Source: Acetobacterium paludosum (GTDB lineage Bacteria; Bacillota; Clostridia; Eubacteriales; Eubacteriaceae). From it: a stretch of DNA of 64,000 nucleotides. Shown here piece by piece: positions 33,943 to 43,141 of the stretch (position 1 is its first letter; each line of letters begins with the position of its first letter). The notes below the pieces were generated by a model. That model made no database searches. It was not told the origin of the DNA and worked only from the letters and a program-made list of their open reading frames with translations. Location of the stretch: the NCBI RefSeq assembly GCF_008086595.1, contig NZ_RXYA01000008.1:114280-178279 (forward strand). Direction: 5' to 3'. Both the position numbers and the translations under genes were made by a program.

Positions 33943-35181
33943 ATGGTTTCACAAATCTTTACCCTATTATTTGTTTTAGGAATACCTTTTTTTATTTATG
34001 GAATCTACAATTTGGTTATTGGATTGTTTGGTTATACTCATTATAATAACTATCCGCCATCACAACCAAAGCACCGCATGGCTGCCATCATAGCTGCCCG
34101 AAATGAGGAATTTGTTATCGGTAATCTTATTGATAGTTTACACCAGCAGGATTATCCCCAAGAACTGATGGATGTGTTTGTTATCCCCAATAATTGTACC
34201 GATAACACCGAAGGCGTAGCCCAGGCCCACGGCGCAAAAACTTACCGGTGTTTACAAGAAGTAAAATGCAAAGGCGATGCCCTTTCCCAATTTTTTGATT
34301 ATACTTTCAGCGAAAATGACATTTATGACGCTTTCTGTATCTTTGATGCCGATAATGTTGTTGATAAGCATTTTTTCTCTGCAATGAATAATGCCCTCGC
34401 CTCCGGTGAAAAAATTGCCCAGGGTTATCGCGATAGTAAAAATCCCAGCGACTCCTGGATTTCTGGTTGTCAATCGATTTTTTATTGGACTCTGAATCGT
34501 TTTTTAAATCTGGCCCGTCATAAACTGGGTTTGTCAGCGGCTTTAAACGGTACTGGCTTCATGTTGTCTGCTGATATTATTAGAAAAGATGGCTTTAAAA
34601 CTTATAGCCTCACTGAGGATATTGAATTTACGACCCAATGTGTGATTAATGGCTACCGGGTAGCCTGGGCGCCAGAGGCTATTACCTTTGATGAGCATCC
34701 GCTTACCTTTGAACAATCCTGGTCACAACGCAAGCGCTGGTCAACCGGCATTGTTCAATGTTATGATCGGTATTCAGGGCAGTTACTCGATTGTTTTATC
34801 AAAGATAAAAACCGTTCTGCCATTGACATGCTGATATTTTTACTTGCACCTTATATCCAGGTTCTTACCTTTATTTATACCGTATGCTCCTTTATCATTT
34901 TAGGTATGCTCTTCATTACCACCAGTGTTTGGTCGAGTGCCATGACTTTTGCCATTCTTTTTTCTGTAGTTGGGGTAATTTTCAGTGTGGCTTTTACGAT
35001 TATGGTACTTTGGTTAGAGGGTAAGAAGATTCGCCAACTAAATAATATCTCGATGTTTTCCTTTTGGCTTTACCTTGTCTCATGGATCCCCATTAATGTT
35101 GTCTGTTTCTTAAAACCGATTGAAAACTGGGAACCGATTGAACATACCAAAATTGTTAAAATTTCTCAATTGCTAAAATAA
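33943..35181 (+). CDS. Membrane-bound family 2 glycosyltransferase (processive type)
   Basis: 412 residues from the ATG at 33943, where GGAGAGGATATTA lies upstream; earlier in-frame ATGs at 33886 and 33928 lack good sites. One N-terminal helix, a cytosolic GT-A domain and three or so C-terminal helices are seen. Motifs: AARNEEFVIGNLIDSL near residue 52, FDADN near 130 (metal-binding DxD-type), GTGFMLSADII, TEDIEFT (catalytic base region) and QRKRW, the Q/RxxRW signature of cellulose/hyaluronan-synthase-like enzymes. The polymer is unknown. Monocistronic. Confidence 0.87.
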   Translation: MVSQIFTLLFVLGIPFFIYGIYNLVIGLFGYTHYNNYPPSQPKHRMAAIIAARNEEFVIGNLIDSLHQQDYPQELMDVFVIPNNCTDNTEGVAQAHGAKTYRCLQEVKCKGDALSQFFDYTFSENDIYDAFCIFDADNVVDKHFFSAMNNALASGEKIAQGYRDSKNPSDSWISGCQSIFYWTLNRFLNLARHKLGLSAALNGTGFMLSADIIRKDGFKTYSLTEDIEFTTQCVINGYRVAWAPEAITFDEHPLTFEQSWSQRKRWSTGIVQCYDRYSGQLLDCFIKDKNRSAIDMLIFLLAPYIQVLTFIYTVCSFIILGMLFITTSVWSSAMTFAILFSVVGVIFSVAFTIMVLWLEGKKIRQLNNISMFSFWLYLVSWIPINVVCFLKPIENWEPIEHTKIVKISQLLK

Positions 35182-35184
35182 ATT

Positions 35185-35231
35185 AAACAAAGCGGATGAT
35201 CCTGATAATATCGGGATCATCCGCTTTGTTT
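35185..35231. terminator. Bidirectional terminator between the GT gene and glmS
   Basis: An 18-bp stem, 35185-35202 with 35214-35231 (AAACAAAGCGGATGATCC), with TTTT on the plus side. It separates two converging genes. Confidence 0.88.
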
Positions 35232-35301
35232 TGATAACCTGTAAATTTATTCCAGCTAACCAAGCTCTTACAAAACCCCATTTGCAGCTTGTCTTTTTAA
35301 A

Positions 35302-37125
35302 CTATTCAACCGTCACGCTTTTTGCTAAATTTTTTGGTTTATCGACATCGCAATCTCTGGCAACTGCCAAATAATAAGCCAACAGTTGAAGGTAAACAAC
35401 GGTCGGAATCGGTGTGATATCATCATCCATATTAGGAATAGTCCAGACTTCATCAACCTCAGATGCTATTTCTTCGTGAGCTTGCTGAACAATCGCTAAA
35501 ACATAAGCACCTCTGGCCTTGACTTCTTTTATATTGCTGAGCATTTTCTCAAAAACATGTTCCTGAGTACAGACTGCCACCACAATGGTTCCCTCATCGA
35601 TGAGCGCAATGGGACCATGTTTGAGTTCTCCGGCTGCATAAGCTTCAGAATGAATATAGGAAATTTCTTTAAGTTTTAATGATCCTTCAAGGCAGGTACA
35701 ATAATCAAGGCCACGACCCAGATAAAACAAATCGTAAATTTCATGGTTTGCGTCTGCGAATTTTTTTATTTTATCCTGGTTGTCTAATACCGTTTCAATT
35801 AGTCCTGAAGTGATGGATAAACCATGACATAAACGAGCAGCATCATTTTTTCCCAATTTTCCATTTAGCTGTCCCAGATAGGAAGCCAGTAAAAGCATAC
35901 ACCCCACCTGTGTGACATAAGCTTTAGTGGAAGCAACAGCAATCTCTGGACCGGCATTAGTATAAATGACATCCTGGGCTTCTCTGGCAATAGAACTCCC
36001 CACAACATTTGTAACGGCTAAAACCCAGGCTCCCTTGTCTTTTGCTAAACGAATGGCGGCAAGCGTATCCGCTGTTTCCCCAGATTGACTGATAACAATC
36101 AACAGGGTATTTTTATCCACAATGGGATTTTTATAGCGATATTCCGAGGCCGCTTCAATTTCCACACTGACTCTTGCAAATTTTTCAAAGTAGTATTTAC
36201 CGACCATCCCGGCGTGGTAAGCTGTTCCGCAAGCCACAATTTGAATTCGATTGATGTGTTTCATCATTTCAGAATCCAAGTGAAGTCCGCTGAATGAAAC
36301 GCTGTTTCCGCTGCAACGCCCTGTTATGGCATCATTCATCGCTTTGGGCTGTTCCATCATTTCTTTCATCATAAAATGATCGTAACCGCCTTTTTCAGCA
36401 TCTCCCGGATCCCAATCAACTACAAAGACTTCCTTATTGACGGTTTCACCTTTAGCATTTAGAATTTTAATGTCATTTTTGGTCAGAATTGCCATCTCGC
36501 CGTTGTCTAGCAGATAAACATTTTTTGTATATTTCAGGATGGCTGGTATATCTGAGGCAATGAAGTTTTCCCCTTGTCCCAATCCAACAATCAATGGACT
36601 ATCTTTTCTTACCGCGATAATTTTATCCGGTTCATTTGCACAAAGAACTCCCAATGCATAAGAACCTCTTAATCGTTTCAGAGCCATTTGAATTGTTTCG
36701 ACAATATCCCCGGTGTAAAGCTCATTGAGTAGATGCGCGATGACTTCAGTGTCCGTATCTGAAATAAACTGATGACCCAAACCGATCAATTCTTCTTTAA
36801 GCGCCATGTAGTTTTCAATAATCCCATTATGGACCACCGCAATCTCATTATTCAAACTACAATGAGGATGAGCATTCACATCAGAAGGCACGCCATGCGT
36901 TGCCCAGCGAGTGTGACCAATTCCAACGTTTCCCGCAAGTGGTTCTTTTGCTAAAAAATCTTCTAGATTTTTTAGCCGCCCTTTTTTCTTTTCTACCCGA
37001 ATCACGCCATTTTCAATGGTCGCAATCCCGGCTGAATCATACCCGCGGTATTCCAATCGTGAAAGTCCTTCTAATAAAACTTCCTGTGCCTGCTTGTCAC
37101 CAATATAACCTACAATTCCACACAT
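35302..37125 (-). CDS. glmS: Glutamine-fructose-6-phosphate aminotransferase (isomerizing)
   Basis: 607 residues from the ATG at 37125, giving the required N-terminal Cys after Met removal (MCGIVGYIG). The Ntn glutaminase domain has GHTRWATHG near residue 71 and the two SIS domains include SQSGETADT near 348 and a C-terminal KSVTVE. It makes glucosamine-6-phosphate for peptidoglycan. The upstream leader contains a glmS ribozyme, so product feedback on the mRNA is expected. glmM is the neighbouring upstream gene. Confidence 0.97.
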   Translation of the reverse strand: MCGIVGYIGDKQAQEVLLEGLSRLEYRGYDSAGIATIENGVIRVEKKKGRLKNLEDFLAKEPLAGNVGIGHTRWATHGVPSDVNAHPHCSLNNEIAVVHNGIIENYMALKEELIGLGHQFISDTDTEVIAHLLNELYTGDIVETIQMALKRLRGSYALGVLCANEPDKIIAVRKDSPLIVGLGQGENFIASDIPAILKYTKNVYLLDNGEMAILTKNDIKILNAKGETVNKEVFVVDWDPGDAEKGGYDHFMMKEMMEQPKAMNDAITGRCSGNSVSFSGLHLDSEMMKHINRIQIVACGTAYHAGMVGKYYFEKFARVSVEIEAASEYRYKNPIVDKNTLLIVISQSGETADTLAAIRLAKDKGAWVLAVTNVVGSSIAREAQDVIYTNAGPEIAVASTKAYVTQVGCMLLLASYLGQLNGKLGKNDAARLCHGLSITSGLIETVLDNQDKIKKFADANHEIYDLFYLGRGLDYCTCLEGSLKLKEISYIHSEAYAAGELKHGPIALIDEGTIVVAVCTQEHVFEKMLSNIKEVKARGAYVLAIVQQAHEEIASEVDEVWTIPNMDDDITPIPTVVYLQLLAYYLAVARDCDVDKPKNLAKSVTVE

Positions 37126-37152
37126 TTTTTTCACCTATTCTATCTTTAATTG

Positions 37153-37290
37153 AAGCTGTTTTTGTTTTGAAAATCACTTTTCGGATTTGTACAGCTATCT
37201 TTCAGGGCATCCGCCGAATTTTCGATACTCCCTGTCCTCGTCAACTCAAATCATGTGTGGACCTTCACTTGAGTTCTGGCGCTTTTTGAA
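37153..37290 (-). ncRNA. glmS ribozyme (glucosamine-6-phosphate-activated self-cleaving RNA)
   Basis: On the minus strand the hallmark AGCGCCAGAACT is followed by AAGTGAAGGT, GTTGACGAGG and TATCGA...ATTCGGCGGATGCC, then a P4-like hairpin closed by AGCTGT/ACAGCT. Cleavage would fall between A37283 and G37282. It lies directly in front of glmS. Glucosamine-6-phosphate acts as cofactor, and the cleaved mRNA is degraded. Confidence 0.95.
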
Positions 37291-37346
37291 TGCTTCATGA
37301 TCAGCGGTCCAATTAAAATTATAAACCATGAAAAACATACGTTATG

Positions 37347-37375
37347 ATTTTAACATAAAAACTTTCCCAATACAA
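37347..37375 (-). promoter_or_regulatory. Predicted promoter of glmS
   Basis: On the minus strand TTGTAT (37370-37375), a 17-bp spacer and TAAAAT (37347-37352), upstream of the ribozyme and just after glmM. Confidence 0.6.
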
Positions 37376-37430
37376 AGAAATGAGCGCCAAAGCCCCCACT
37401 TCTTAAAAGATTTAAACTGTTATAAAGTTA

Positions 37431-38768
37431 TTACACGCCTAAACGCTGTTCAATCAATGATGCCAGGTCATTGGCGATAACGGTCAATTCTTCCTGATTT
37501 TTTCCTTCAATCATCACCCGAACCAACGGTTCAGTACCGGATGGCCGGATTAATACCCTGCCCCGCCCTTGAAAATGTGTCTCAACTTCATGAATTCGTT
37601 TTTGAATGAGATCGTCATTTATATAATCCTGTTTTCTTCTATTTTCAACCTTGGCATTCACCAATATTTGGGGATATACCGTCATTAAATCCGCCAACGT
37701 TTTGGCATCCCGGGATTCATCCCGCAATAATTCTAAAAGCATCAGCGCTGTCAGCATACCATCACCGGTTGTGTTATGATCCAAAAGGATTAAATGCCCG
37801 GATTGTTCGCCGCCAAGGTTATAATCACCTTCAACCATCGCTTCTAGAACGTAACGATCACCAACGTCTGTTTTTATACTTTTACAACCCACTTCATTCA
37901 ACGCCATATCCAGTCCAATATTGCTCATCACTGTCACAACCACAGTATCTCTTTTTAAGACATTTTTTATTTTCATTTTACGGCAAATCAAGTTCATGAT
38001 TTTATCGCCATCAATCACATTTCCGAAATTATCGACAGCCAGACAGCGATCAGCATCGCCATCAAAAGCAATTCCAATATCCGCTTTTTCTTGAATCACT
38101 CGGTTTTGCAATGGTCCCAAATGGGTCGAGCCGCAGCAATCGTTAATGTTTTTGCCATTAGGTTTATTTCCCATGACAATCACTTCTGCGCCTAAGCTTT
38201 GAAAGAATTCTGGTGCAATGATGTAAGACGCCCCATTGGCACAATCCAGAACTACCCTCAATCCTGTTAAATTGCCACTCATTGCCTTTTTAATATGATT
38301 TGTATAATAAATCTCAGGTCTTTCCAGCCGCCTGCTGATGCCTCCCTTTTTGAGGATAACCTCTTTGTTTTCCAAAATAATATTTTCAATTTCATTTTCT
38401 ATCGCATCTGGTAATTTAAAACCCTGGTTATTGAAGAATTTAATTCCATTGAATTCAAAAGGATTGTGGGAAGCCGAAATAACAATTCCAGCATCTGCTT
38501 TTACTTCTCTGGTAATCACCGCTATTGCTGGTGTTGGCAATACGCCAACGAGAATGGCTTCTCCCCCGACAGACATAATGCCATCTGCTAAAGATTTCTC
38601 TAAAGCACCCCCAGAAATACGAGTATCCATACCGATCACAATCTTTGCCTGATGCCTCCCGGCTCCTAAAACAGCGGCGCCAGCCTGCCCCAATTGATAC
38701 GCTAAATCCAAAGTCAGTTCCTTTTCAAAAACGCCACGAACCCCATCTGTTCCAAATAATTTTCCCAT
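37431..38768 (-). CDS. glmM: Phosphoglucosamine mutase
   Basis: 445 residues. The opening LFGTDGVRG, the catalytic phosphoserine loop VISASHNPFEFNG near residue 98, metal-binding FDGDADRC near 238, and the C-terminal phosphate loop RPSGTEPLVRVMIEG are all present. It converts glucosamine-6-phosphate to the 1-phosphate, the step after GlmS. AGGAGATAACATAG precedes the ATG. No cdaA/ybbR genes lie upstream, unlike in many Bacilli. Confidence 0.97.
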   Translation of the reverse strand: MGKLFGTDGVRGVFEKELTLDLAYQLGQAGAAVLGAGRHQAKIVIGMDTRISGGALEKSLADGIMSVGGEAILVGVLPTPAIAVITREVKADAGIVISASHNPFEFNGIKFFNNQGFKLPDAIENEIENIILENKEVILKKGGISRRLERPEIYYTNHIKKAMSGNLTGLRVVLDCANGASYIIAPEFFQSLGAEVIVMGNKPNGKNINDCCGSTHLGPLQNRVIQEKADIGIAFDGDADRCLAVDNFGNVIDGDKIMNLICRKMKIKNVLKRDTVVVTVMSNIGLDMALNEVGCKSIKTDVGDRYVLEAMVEGDYNLGGEQSGHLILLDHNTTGDGMLTALMLLELLRDESRDAKTLADLMTVYPQILVNAKVENRRKQDYINDDLIQKRIHEVETHFQGRGRVLIRPSGTEPLVRVMIEGKNQEELTVIANDLASLIEQRLGV

Positions 38769-38902
38769 CTATGTTATCTCCTAATTTGCTTTGTTTTATC
38801 TCAGATTTTAAGACAATTCGACCTTGCTTTATAAACATCTATACTAATAAAATATTTATCTGTAATTTTAAACAGTCAAAATTATTATAACCTAAGTTTG
38901 AA

Positions 38903-39952
38903 TTATATCAAATTCTTTTTTATAATTCCGCCACCGAGAACCTGACGTCCTTGATAAAAAACCAGGGCTTGTCCCGGTGTCGGTGCTCTAACCGGCTCCC
39001 TACAATGGATAATGGCTTGACCATTGTTAAGACATTCAACATTTCCGTGATAGTGATTACCCCAACGACACGTTTTAAAAGTCAATTCACTTCCAGTTAA
39101 ATCTGCTCCTAAATGCAAGTATAAATGATTGATCCATATTTCATTCTTAAAAAGAGCCGCTTCTTCATCCAGGACAACCGTGTTTGTCTCTGGAATAATG
39201 TCAATCACCACCAAACGTTTTGACTGTTTGATTCCCAACCCGCGGGTCTGACCCAGTGTGAATCCATGAATGCCCCGATGGATTCCCAGTATTTTTCCAG
39301 CAGTATCCACAAAATTCCCGGGAAGCGTCGGGTTTAAACCGAAAACAGCTTCCTTCAGAAACAGCGTATGATTCTTTTTCGGAATAAAGCAAATCCCCTG
39401 GCTTTCATTTCCCGCAGATAGCTCCGGTAATAATTCCTTAATGGTTTGTCTTACCGCATCTTTCGAACGAAAGCAATCAAGCGGGAATAACAATCGGCTT
39501 AATACATTCTGATCCAAATGATATAAAAAATAGGACTGATCCTTGTCCTGATTCAGGCTTGCCAAAAGTTTAAATTCATCTCCTACTTTTACAACCTCAG
39601 CGTAATGGCCGGTTGCGATTAAGGCATAATCGTTTCTGTCTGCAAATTCGGTCAGCAATTTAAATTTCATTTCCCGATTACACAACAGACAGGGGTTGGG
39701 TGTCTGCCCTTTTTTGTAGCCCTCAATGAATGGCTCAATGACTTTTTCCTGAAACTGCCTTTGGGCATGTACAATATGGTGCTTTATTCCCAGCCTCTCG
39801 GCCGCTAATCCAGCAGCTGTCAAGGTATTTTCCGAACCAAAAAAATCGAAGGTTACGCCAATAACCTCGTAACCTTCTTTTATTAATTGATAGGCAGAAG
39901 CCGTACTATCAATTCCACCGCTTAGTCCGACAATAACTTTTTTTGTACTCAT
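38903..39952 (-). CDS. mnmA: tRNA 2-thiouridine synthase MnmA-type (PP-loop ATPase)
   Basis: 349 residues from the ATG at 39952; a GTG at 39985 inside the preceding gene is an alternative, and neither site is strong. The PP-loop GLSGGIDS lies near residue 9, the first catalytic Cys in TPNPCLLCNREMKF near 98, ATGHYAEV near 121, and the second Cys in ESQGICFIP near 197. The C-terminus is a beta-barrel. MnmA thiolates U34 of Lys, Glu and Gln tRNAs. It is last in an operon of a GIY-YIG protein, a channel, and MurT- and GatD-like proteins, so its clustering is not explained by pathway. Confidence 0.86.
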   Translation of the reverse strand: MSTKKVIVGLSGGIDSTASAYQLIKEGYEVIGVTFDFFGSENTLTAAGLAAERLGIKHHIVHAQRQFQEKVIEPFIEGYKKGQTPNPCLLCNREMKFKLLTEFADRNDYALIATGHYAEVVKVGDEFKLLASLNQDKDQSYFLYHLDQNVLSRLLFPLDCFRSKDAVRQTIKELLPELSAGNESQGICFIPKKNHTLFLKEAVFGLNPTLPGNFVDTAGKILGIHRGIHGFTLGQTRGLGIKQSKRLVVIDIIPETNTVVLDEEAALFKNEIWINHLYLHLGADLTGSELTFKTCRWGNHYHGNVECLNNGQAIIHCREPVRAPTPGQALVFYQGRQVLGGGIIKKNLI

Positions 39953-39974
39953 TAGCTCAACATTCTTCTCTTTT

Positions 39975-40739
39975 TTAACGCTCACTTATTTTAATAAGCC
40001 GAGTTTCTTTCTTCTCGATCAAGGCTACTTTGGTTTTTAAAGAATTTAATTCCAGTGTATTGTCTCGTTTTTCTTCCCAAACCGGCAAGCCTTTATTGAC
40101 TTCAATCAGATTTATAATTTCTTCCGTTAACCAGGGATTACAAACAAGCAACGGACCCAGCGTATTGGTGAAAATTCCTTTTCCGCTCCGGGCACCCTCG
40201 AATTTTGTATTGCCGGTATTTCCATAACCGTATATCAGTCCTCCAAATGGTGATTCTTCTTGAATCTCGACGTGCATCATTTGGATTTGATTCCCAATAA
40301 TTTCCATTTTATTACCATTGTATTGGCAATGATAATAGAGATCGTCACCATAAACAACATGACTCTCATAGACTTCAAGATTGACGATCCCCAGTCCTTT
40401 TATACTGCTGTTATCGTTGCGGTGTATCTCTTCTCCAAAAATTCCTATCGATGTGCCGGTAACAAGCATCGGACGGTTTTCAATAAACGTCATAAGAGCC
40501 TCATTATGAGGCTTCAAAAATTCAATCACCGCTTTAAAATGGACGATTTCCCCAGGCGGGCAGAAAATAAAATCATAATCCATGGGATCAAAATCTTTTG
40601 TTTCCAGGTTAATCTGAAACACCTCCACTTTATAGCCGCGCCGCAATCCTTCAGCTTTTATCGCTAAAATATTTCCCCGATCACCATGAAGGTTAAAAGT
40701 ATTAGGAAAGAGCCACCCTATTTTTAATGTCGTAGCCAT
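39975..40739 (-). CDS. GatD-like class I glutamine-amidotransferase homologue lacking catalytic Cys and His
   Basis: 254 residues from the ATG at 40739 (AAGGAGGGCAGAATTA upstream), overlapping the MurT-like stop by one base. The fold matches GatD of the lipid II isoglutaminyl synthase: LFPNTFNLHGDRGNIL at the N-terminus, KGLGIVNLEVYE, then YGYGNTG...EGA and GPLLVCNP. But the nucleophile position (Cys in the GatD motif ICGGYQ) reads VTGTSIG, with Gly95 where Cys should be, and the His of TYLHGP is replaced (TNTLGP, Leu194). It therefore probably cannot hydrolyse glutamine. A scaffold or altered chemistry is possible. Confidence 0.78.
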   Translation of the reverse strand: MATTLKIGWLFPNTFNLHGDRGNILAIKAEGLRRGYKVEVFQINLETKDFDPMDYDFIFCPPGEIVHFKAVIEFLKPHNEALMTFIENRPMLVTGTSIGIFGEEIHRNDNSSIKGLGIVNLEVYESHVVYGDDLYYHCQYNGNKMEIIGNQIQMMHVEIQEESPFGGLIYGYGNTGNTKFEGARSGKGIFTNTLGPLLVCNPWLTEEIINLIEVNKGLPVWEEKRDNTLELNSLKTKVALIEKKETRLIKISER

Positions 40740-42091
40740 TAATTCTGCCCTCCTTCGATAAATTTCTTCATCTTTTCGAAAGTAGAAATCCAAGTGATTA
40801 AATAAATATTATTGGTTTCTGCCTTATCAATTTCTGCAAATATTTCTTTTATATTATCGCTGTCCATAATGGTTATGTCTTCTTTGTCGACCCCTTCGTA
40901 AATGAGTCGGTTTGCCGTATCATAGGAAACATGTTCCGAAAAGCAAAGGTAACGTTCCACTTTTGAGTCAATCAGGGGTTTAAAATCACAATCGAAGGCA
41001 TAAAAAGTGTTGGCATAGTGCGGAATAAAATCAACCAACGTATATAGTCCCAATGCCACCATTTTTTCTTGTTTATCAAACGCCATGATATTCAATGCAC
41101 TTTGAAGCGTATCCGGATTTTCCTGTTTGATCCGCATGTATTTGATCGTTTTGTCTTTATATTTCAGAACTTCAAACCGTCCTCCAATATTCTTAAAATT
41201 ATTGAAGGCTTTGGCCGCTTTTTGAGGGGAAATATCACAGATCTCCTGGCAAATTGCCAGCGCCCCAGCATAATTATAAAACATAAATGGCAAATCATAT
41301 GGCATGTTATAGTCAACGCCTTTGAGTTTAAATGTTTTTTCTTTAAAATTAATATCATTAACTTGATATTCCGGGATTGTCTCACTGGCATAACCGCAAA
41401 AATCGCAATGGAAGGCTCCGATACTGTCCACGTTGTAATAATCAAACACCATGTCATGATGACATTTTAGACAGGCTTGAGTTGGATAGTCGATCCCTTT
41501 GTTAAAGGACTCATCATGACGCTCAACCCCGTAGTATACCGAGCGAAGTGAACTTTCTTCAAAGGAACGGGAACGCGGTTCTTCATTGTTTAAAATCAAT
41601 GTCATTTGGGGATTAATCACTTCTTTTAACTTACGATAAATAAAATCAGGATCTCCATTTCTTTGGACCTGATCTTTTTGCAGATTAGTAATCAACATAT
41701 TTTCTGCCGGCAATTGAGCATAAACGAGTGGCAGATATCGCTCATCGGTTTCAAAAACAAAATAATCTGCCTTTAGTTTTCCGGTCAGTGTTGATTCTTT
41801 TGCTAATATCGTTGCAATTCCACTTAAAAGGTTGGCTCCTTCAATATTTGAAATGATTTTTTTTCCATTTTCTTTTAGGATATGATCGACTAAATTGGTT
41901 GTCGACGATTTCCCATTCGTTCCGGTAATAAATATTACTTTCGAATAGTCAATGTTTTTAAAATGCTTCACAAAGCTAGGATCAATTGCCAAAGCTTTTT
42001 CGCCTGGAAGATTTGTTCCCCGATCCCTGCTGACAAGATTAATGGCAACGCCAAGTATTTTTGCCAACCAAAGTGCAAAATAAAATTTCAT
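40739..42091 (-). CDS. MurT-like Mur ligase (DUF1727) with zinc-ribbon
   Basis: 450 residues. The Mur-ligase P-loop GTNGKSST is at 57-64. An inserted zinc ribbon, C207-x2-C210 and C229-x2-C232, is the MurT hallmark. The C-terminal DUF1727 part includes KQENPDTLQSALN near 321. In canonical MurT the domain carries an Asp in a DGxDxSW segment that completes the GatD triad; here the equivalent stretch PHYANTFYAFD has Asn360 at that place by hand alignment. The ligase half looks functional (P-loop, NNEEPRS), so it may still activate a carboxylate with ATP. It is coupled to the GatD-like gene and follows the channel gene by 18 bp. Confidence 0.82.
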   Translation of the reverse strand: MKFYFALWLAKILGVAINLVSRDRGTNLPGEKALAIDPSFVKHFKNIDYSKVIFITGTNGKSSTTNLVDHILKENGKKIISNIEGANLLSGIATILAKESTLTGKLKADYFVFETDERYLPLVYAQLPAENMLITNLQKDQVQRNGDPDFIYRKLKEVINPQMTLILNNEEPRSRSFEESSLRSVYYGVERHDESFNKGIDYPTQACLKCHHDMVFDYYNVDSIGAFHCDFCGYASETIPEYQVNDINFKEKTFKLKGVDYNMPYDLPFMFYNYAGALAICQEICDISPQKAAKAFNNFKNIGGRFEVLKYKDKTIKYMRIKQENPDTLQSALNIMAFDKQEKMVALGLYTLVDFIPHYANTFYAFDCDFKPLIDSKVERYLCFSEHVSYDTANRLIYEGVDKEDITIMDSDNIKEIFAEIDKAETNNIYLITWISTFEKMKKFIEGGQN

Positions 42092-42109
42092 TATGAATAG
42101 CCTCTCTTT

Positions 42110-43141
42110 TTAAATATCTTTGTTTTTTAATTTTTTTCTAATTACCGCAAATATGCCTTCATTCCCAGAATTGACTTCCGGATCTGGCTTTTCTGCTTTA
42201 TCTGCATCTTCTGTTTGACTCCAACTCATTTGTGCCGCACCGGCAACAACTGCTCCAACAAAACAGGCCGTACTAAACATACTGACCAATCCAATAATCA
42301 TGGCAACGAGTTCGCTAAAAATCATACCATCTACCCGAACAGGAATAATATCCCCATATCCAACGGTAGCAAATGTCATGATCAGATAATACATCATATC
42401 AAATGCATCCAAACTTCGATTTAAACTTGAAGCATAAAAATCCGGATTTATTTTAAAGCAATTATATACCATCAGATACAGTATTCCCAGTTCACTGGTA
42501 ACCAATGCCAACATCCCTTTTAGAATGCTGGCAGTCACTTGATACTTTCGATGTTTCGACACCGAACTTCGCAGCAAATTTGGATTAGCGATGGCGCTTA
42601 TCATTACCGCGAAGCACAAAATCAAAGCAAATCCTAAACCAATAAGTCCAATGTATAAACTCGGAGGCGAAATGAAATCCGCAAACAATACAAAAGCGTG
42701 ACCCAATATTAAATAATAAATCAGCTGGACGAAGCAGGACACCACATTATTTTGAAATTCGTCCAATTTCATAAAAAGATGCTGTACAAAAAAAACGACA
42801 ACAATAAAAGCTGCAAAGCTTCCCAAAACAGCGATTAACTCCAGGGGTAAAATAGTATGATGACTTGAAACCACCGCAAGCGAAATGACCAATAAAATAC
42901 CGGTCACGGTTAAGATTCCCTGATATTGATTGCTAAACGTTAATTTTACAAAAAAACGTCTGAATGGTTTGATTTTTTGCTTTTCATGCCGTTTTAGTTC
43001 ACTGATATAATGATCTTTATTATAAAAAAGAAAAAGCTCAAAAATAAGAAGGGAAACGATAAATAAATCATAAATAATAATAATGACATTTCCATCTGCC
43101 AGGTTATTATTAACCGACAACTCATTCATTATCTGATTCAT
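42110..43141 (-). CDS. Potassium-channel-like membrane protein (TVGYGD filter)
   Basis: 343 residues. Several hydrophobic segments (about 24-40, 75-118, 130-190, 210-230) precede a pore module: a helix, the selectivity filter TFATVGYGDIIPV near residue 258, and a last helix (about 275-305). The filter is diagnostic for K+ channels. No RCK/TrkA-N or cyclic-nucleotide domain follows, only a charged tail. The ATG overlaps the GIY-YIG stop by one base (TAATG), with GGAAAGGGGACGTTA upstream. Its operon partners are cell-wall-like enzymes, a link I cannot explain. Confidence 0.85.
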   Translation of the reverse strand: MNQIMNELSVNNNLADGNVIIIIYDLFIVSLLIFELFLFYNKDHYISELKRHEKQKIKPFRRFFVKLTFSNQYQGILTVTGILLVISLAVVSSHHTILPLELIAVLGSFAAFIVVVFFVQHLFMKLDEFQNNVVSCFVQLIYYLILGHAFVLFADFISPPSLYIGLIGLGFALILCFAVMISAIANPNLLRSSVSKHRKYQVTASILKGMLALVTSELGILYLMVYNCFKINPDFYASSLNRSLDAFDMMYYLIMTFATVGYGDIIPVRVDGMIFSELVAMIIGLVSMFSTACFVGAVVAGAAQMSWSQTEDADKAEKPDPEVNSGNEGIFAVIRKKLKNKDI

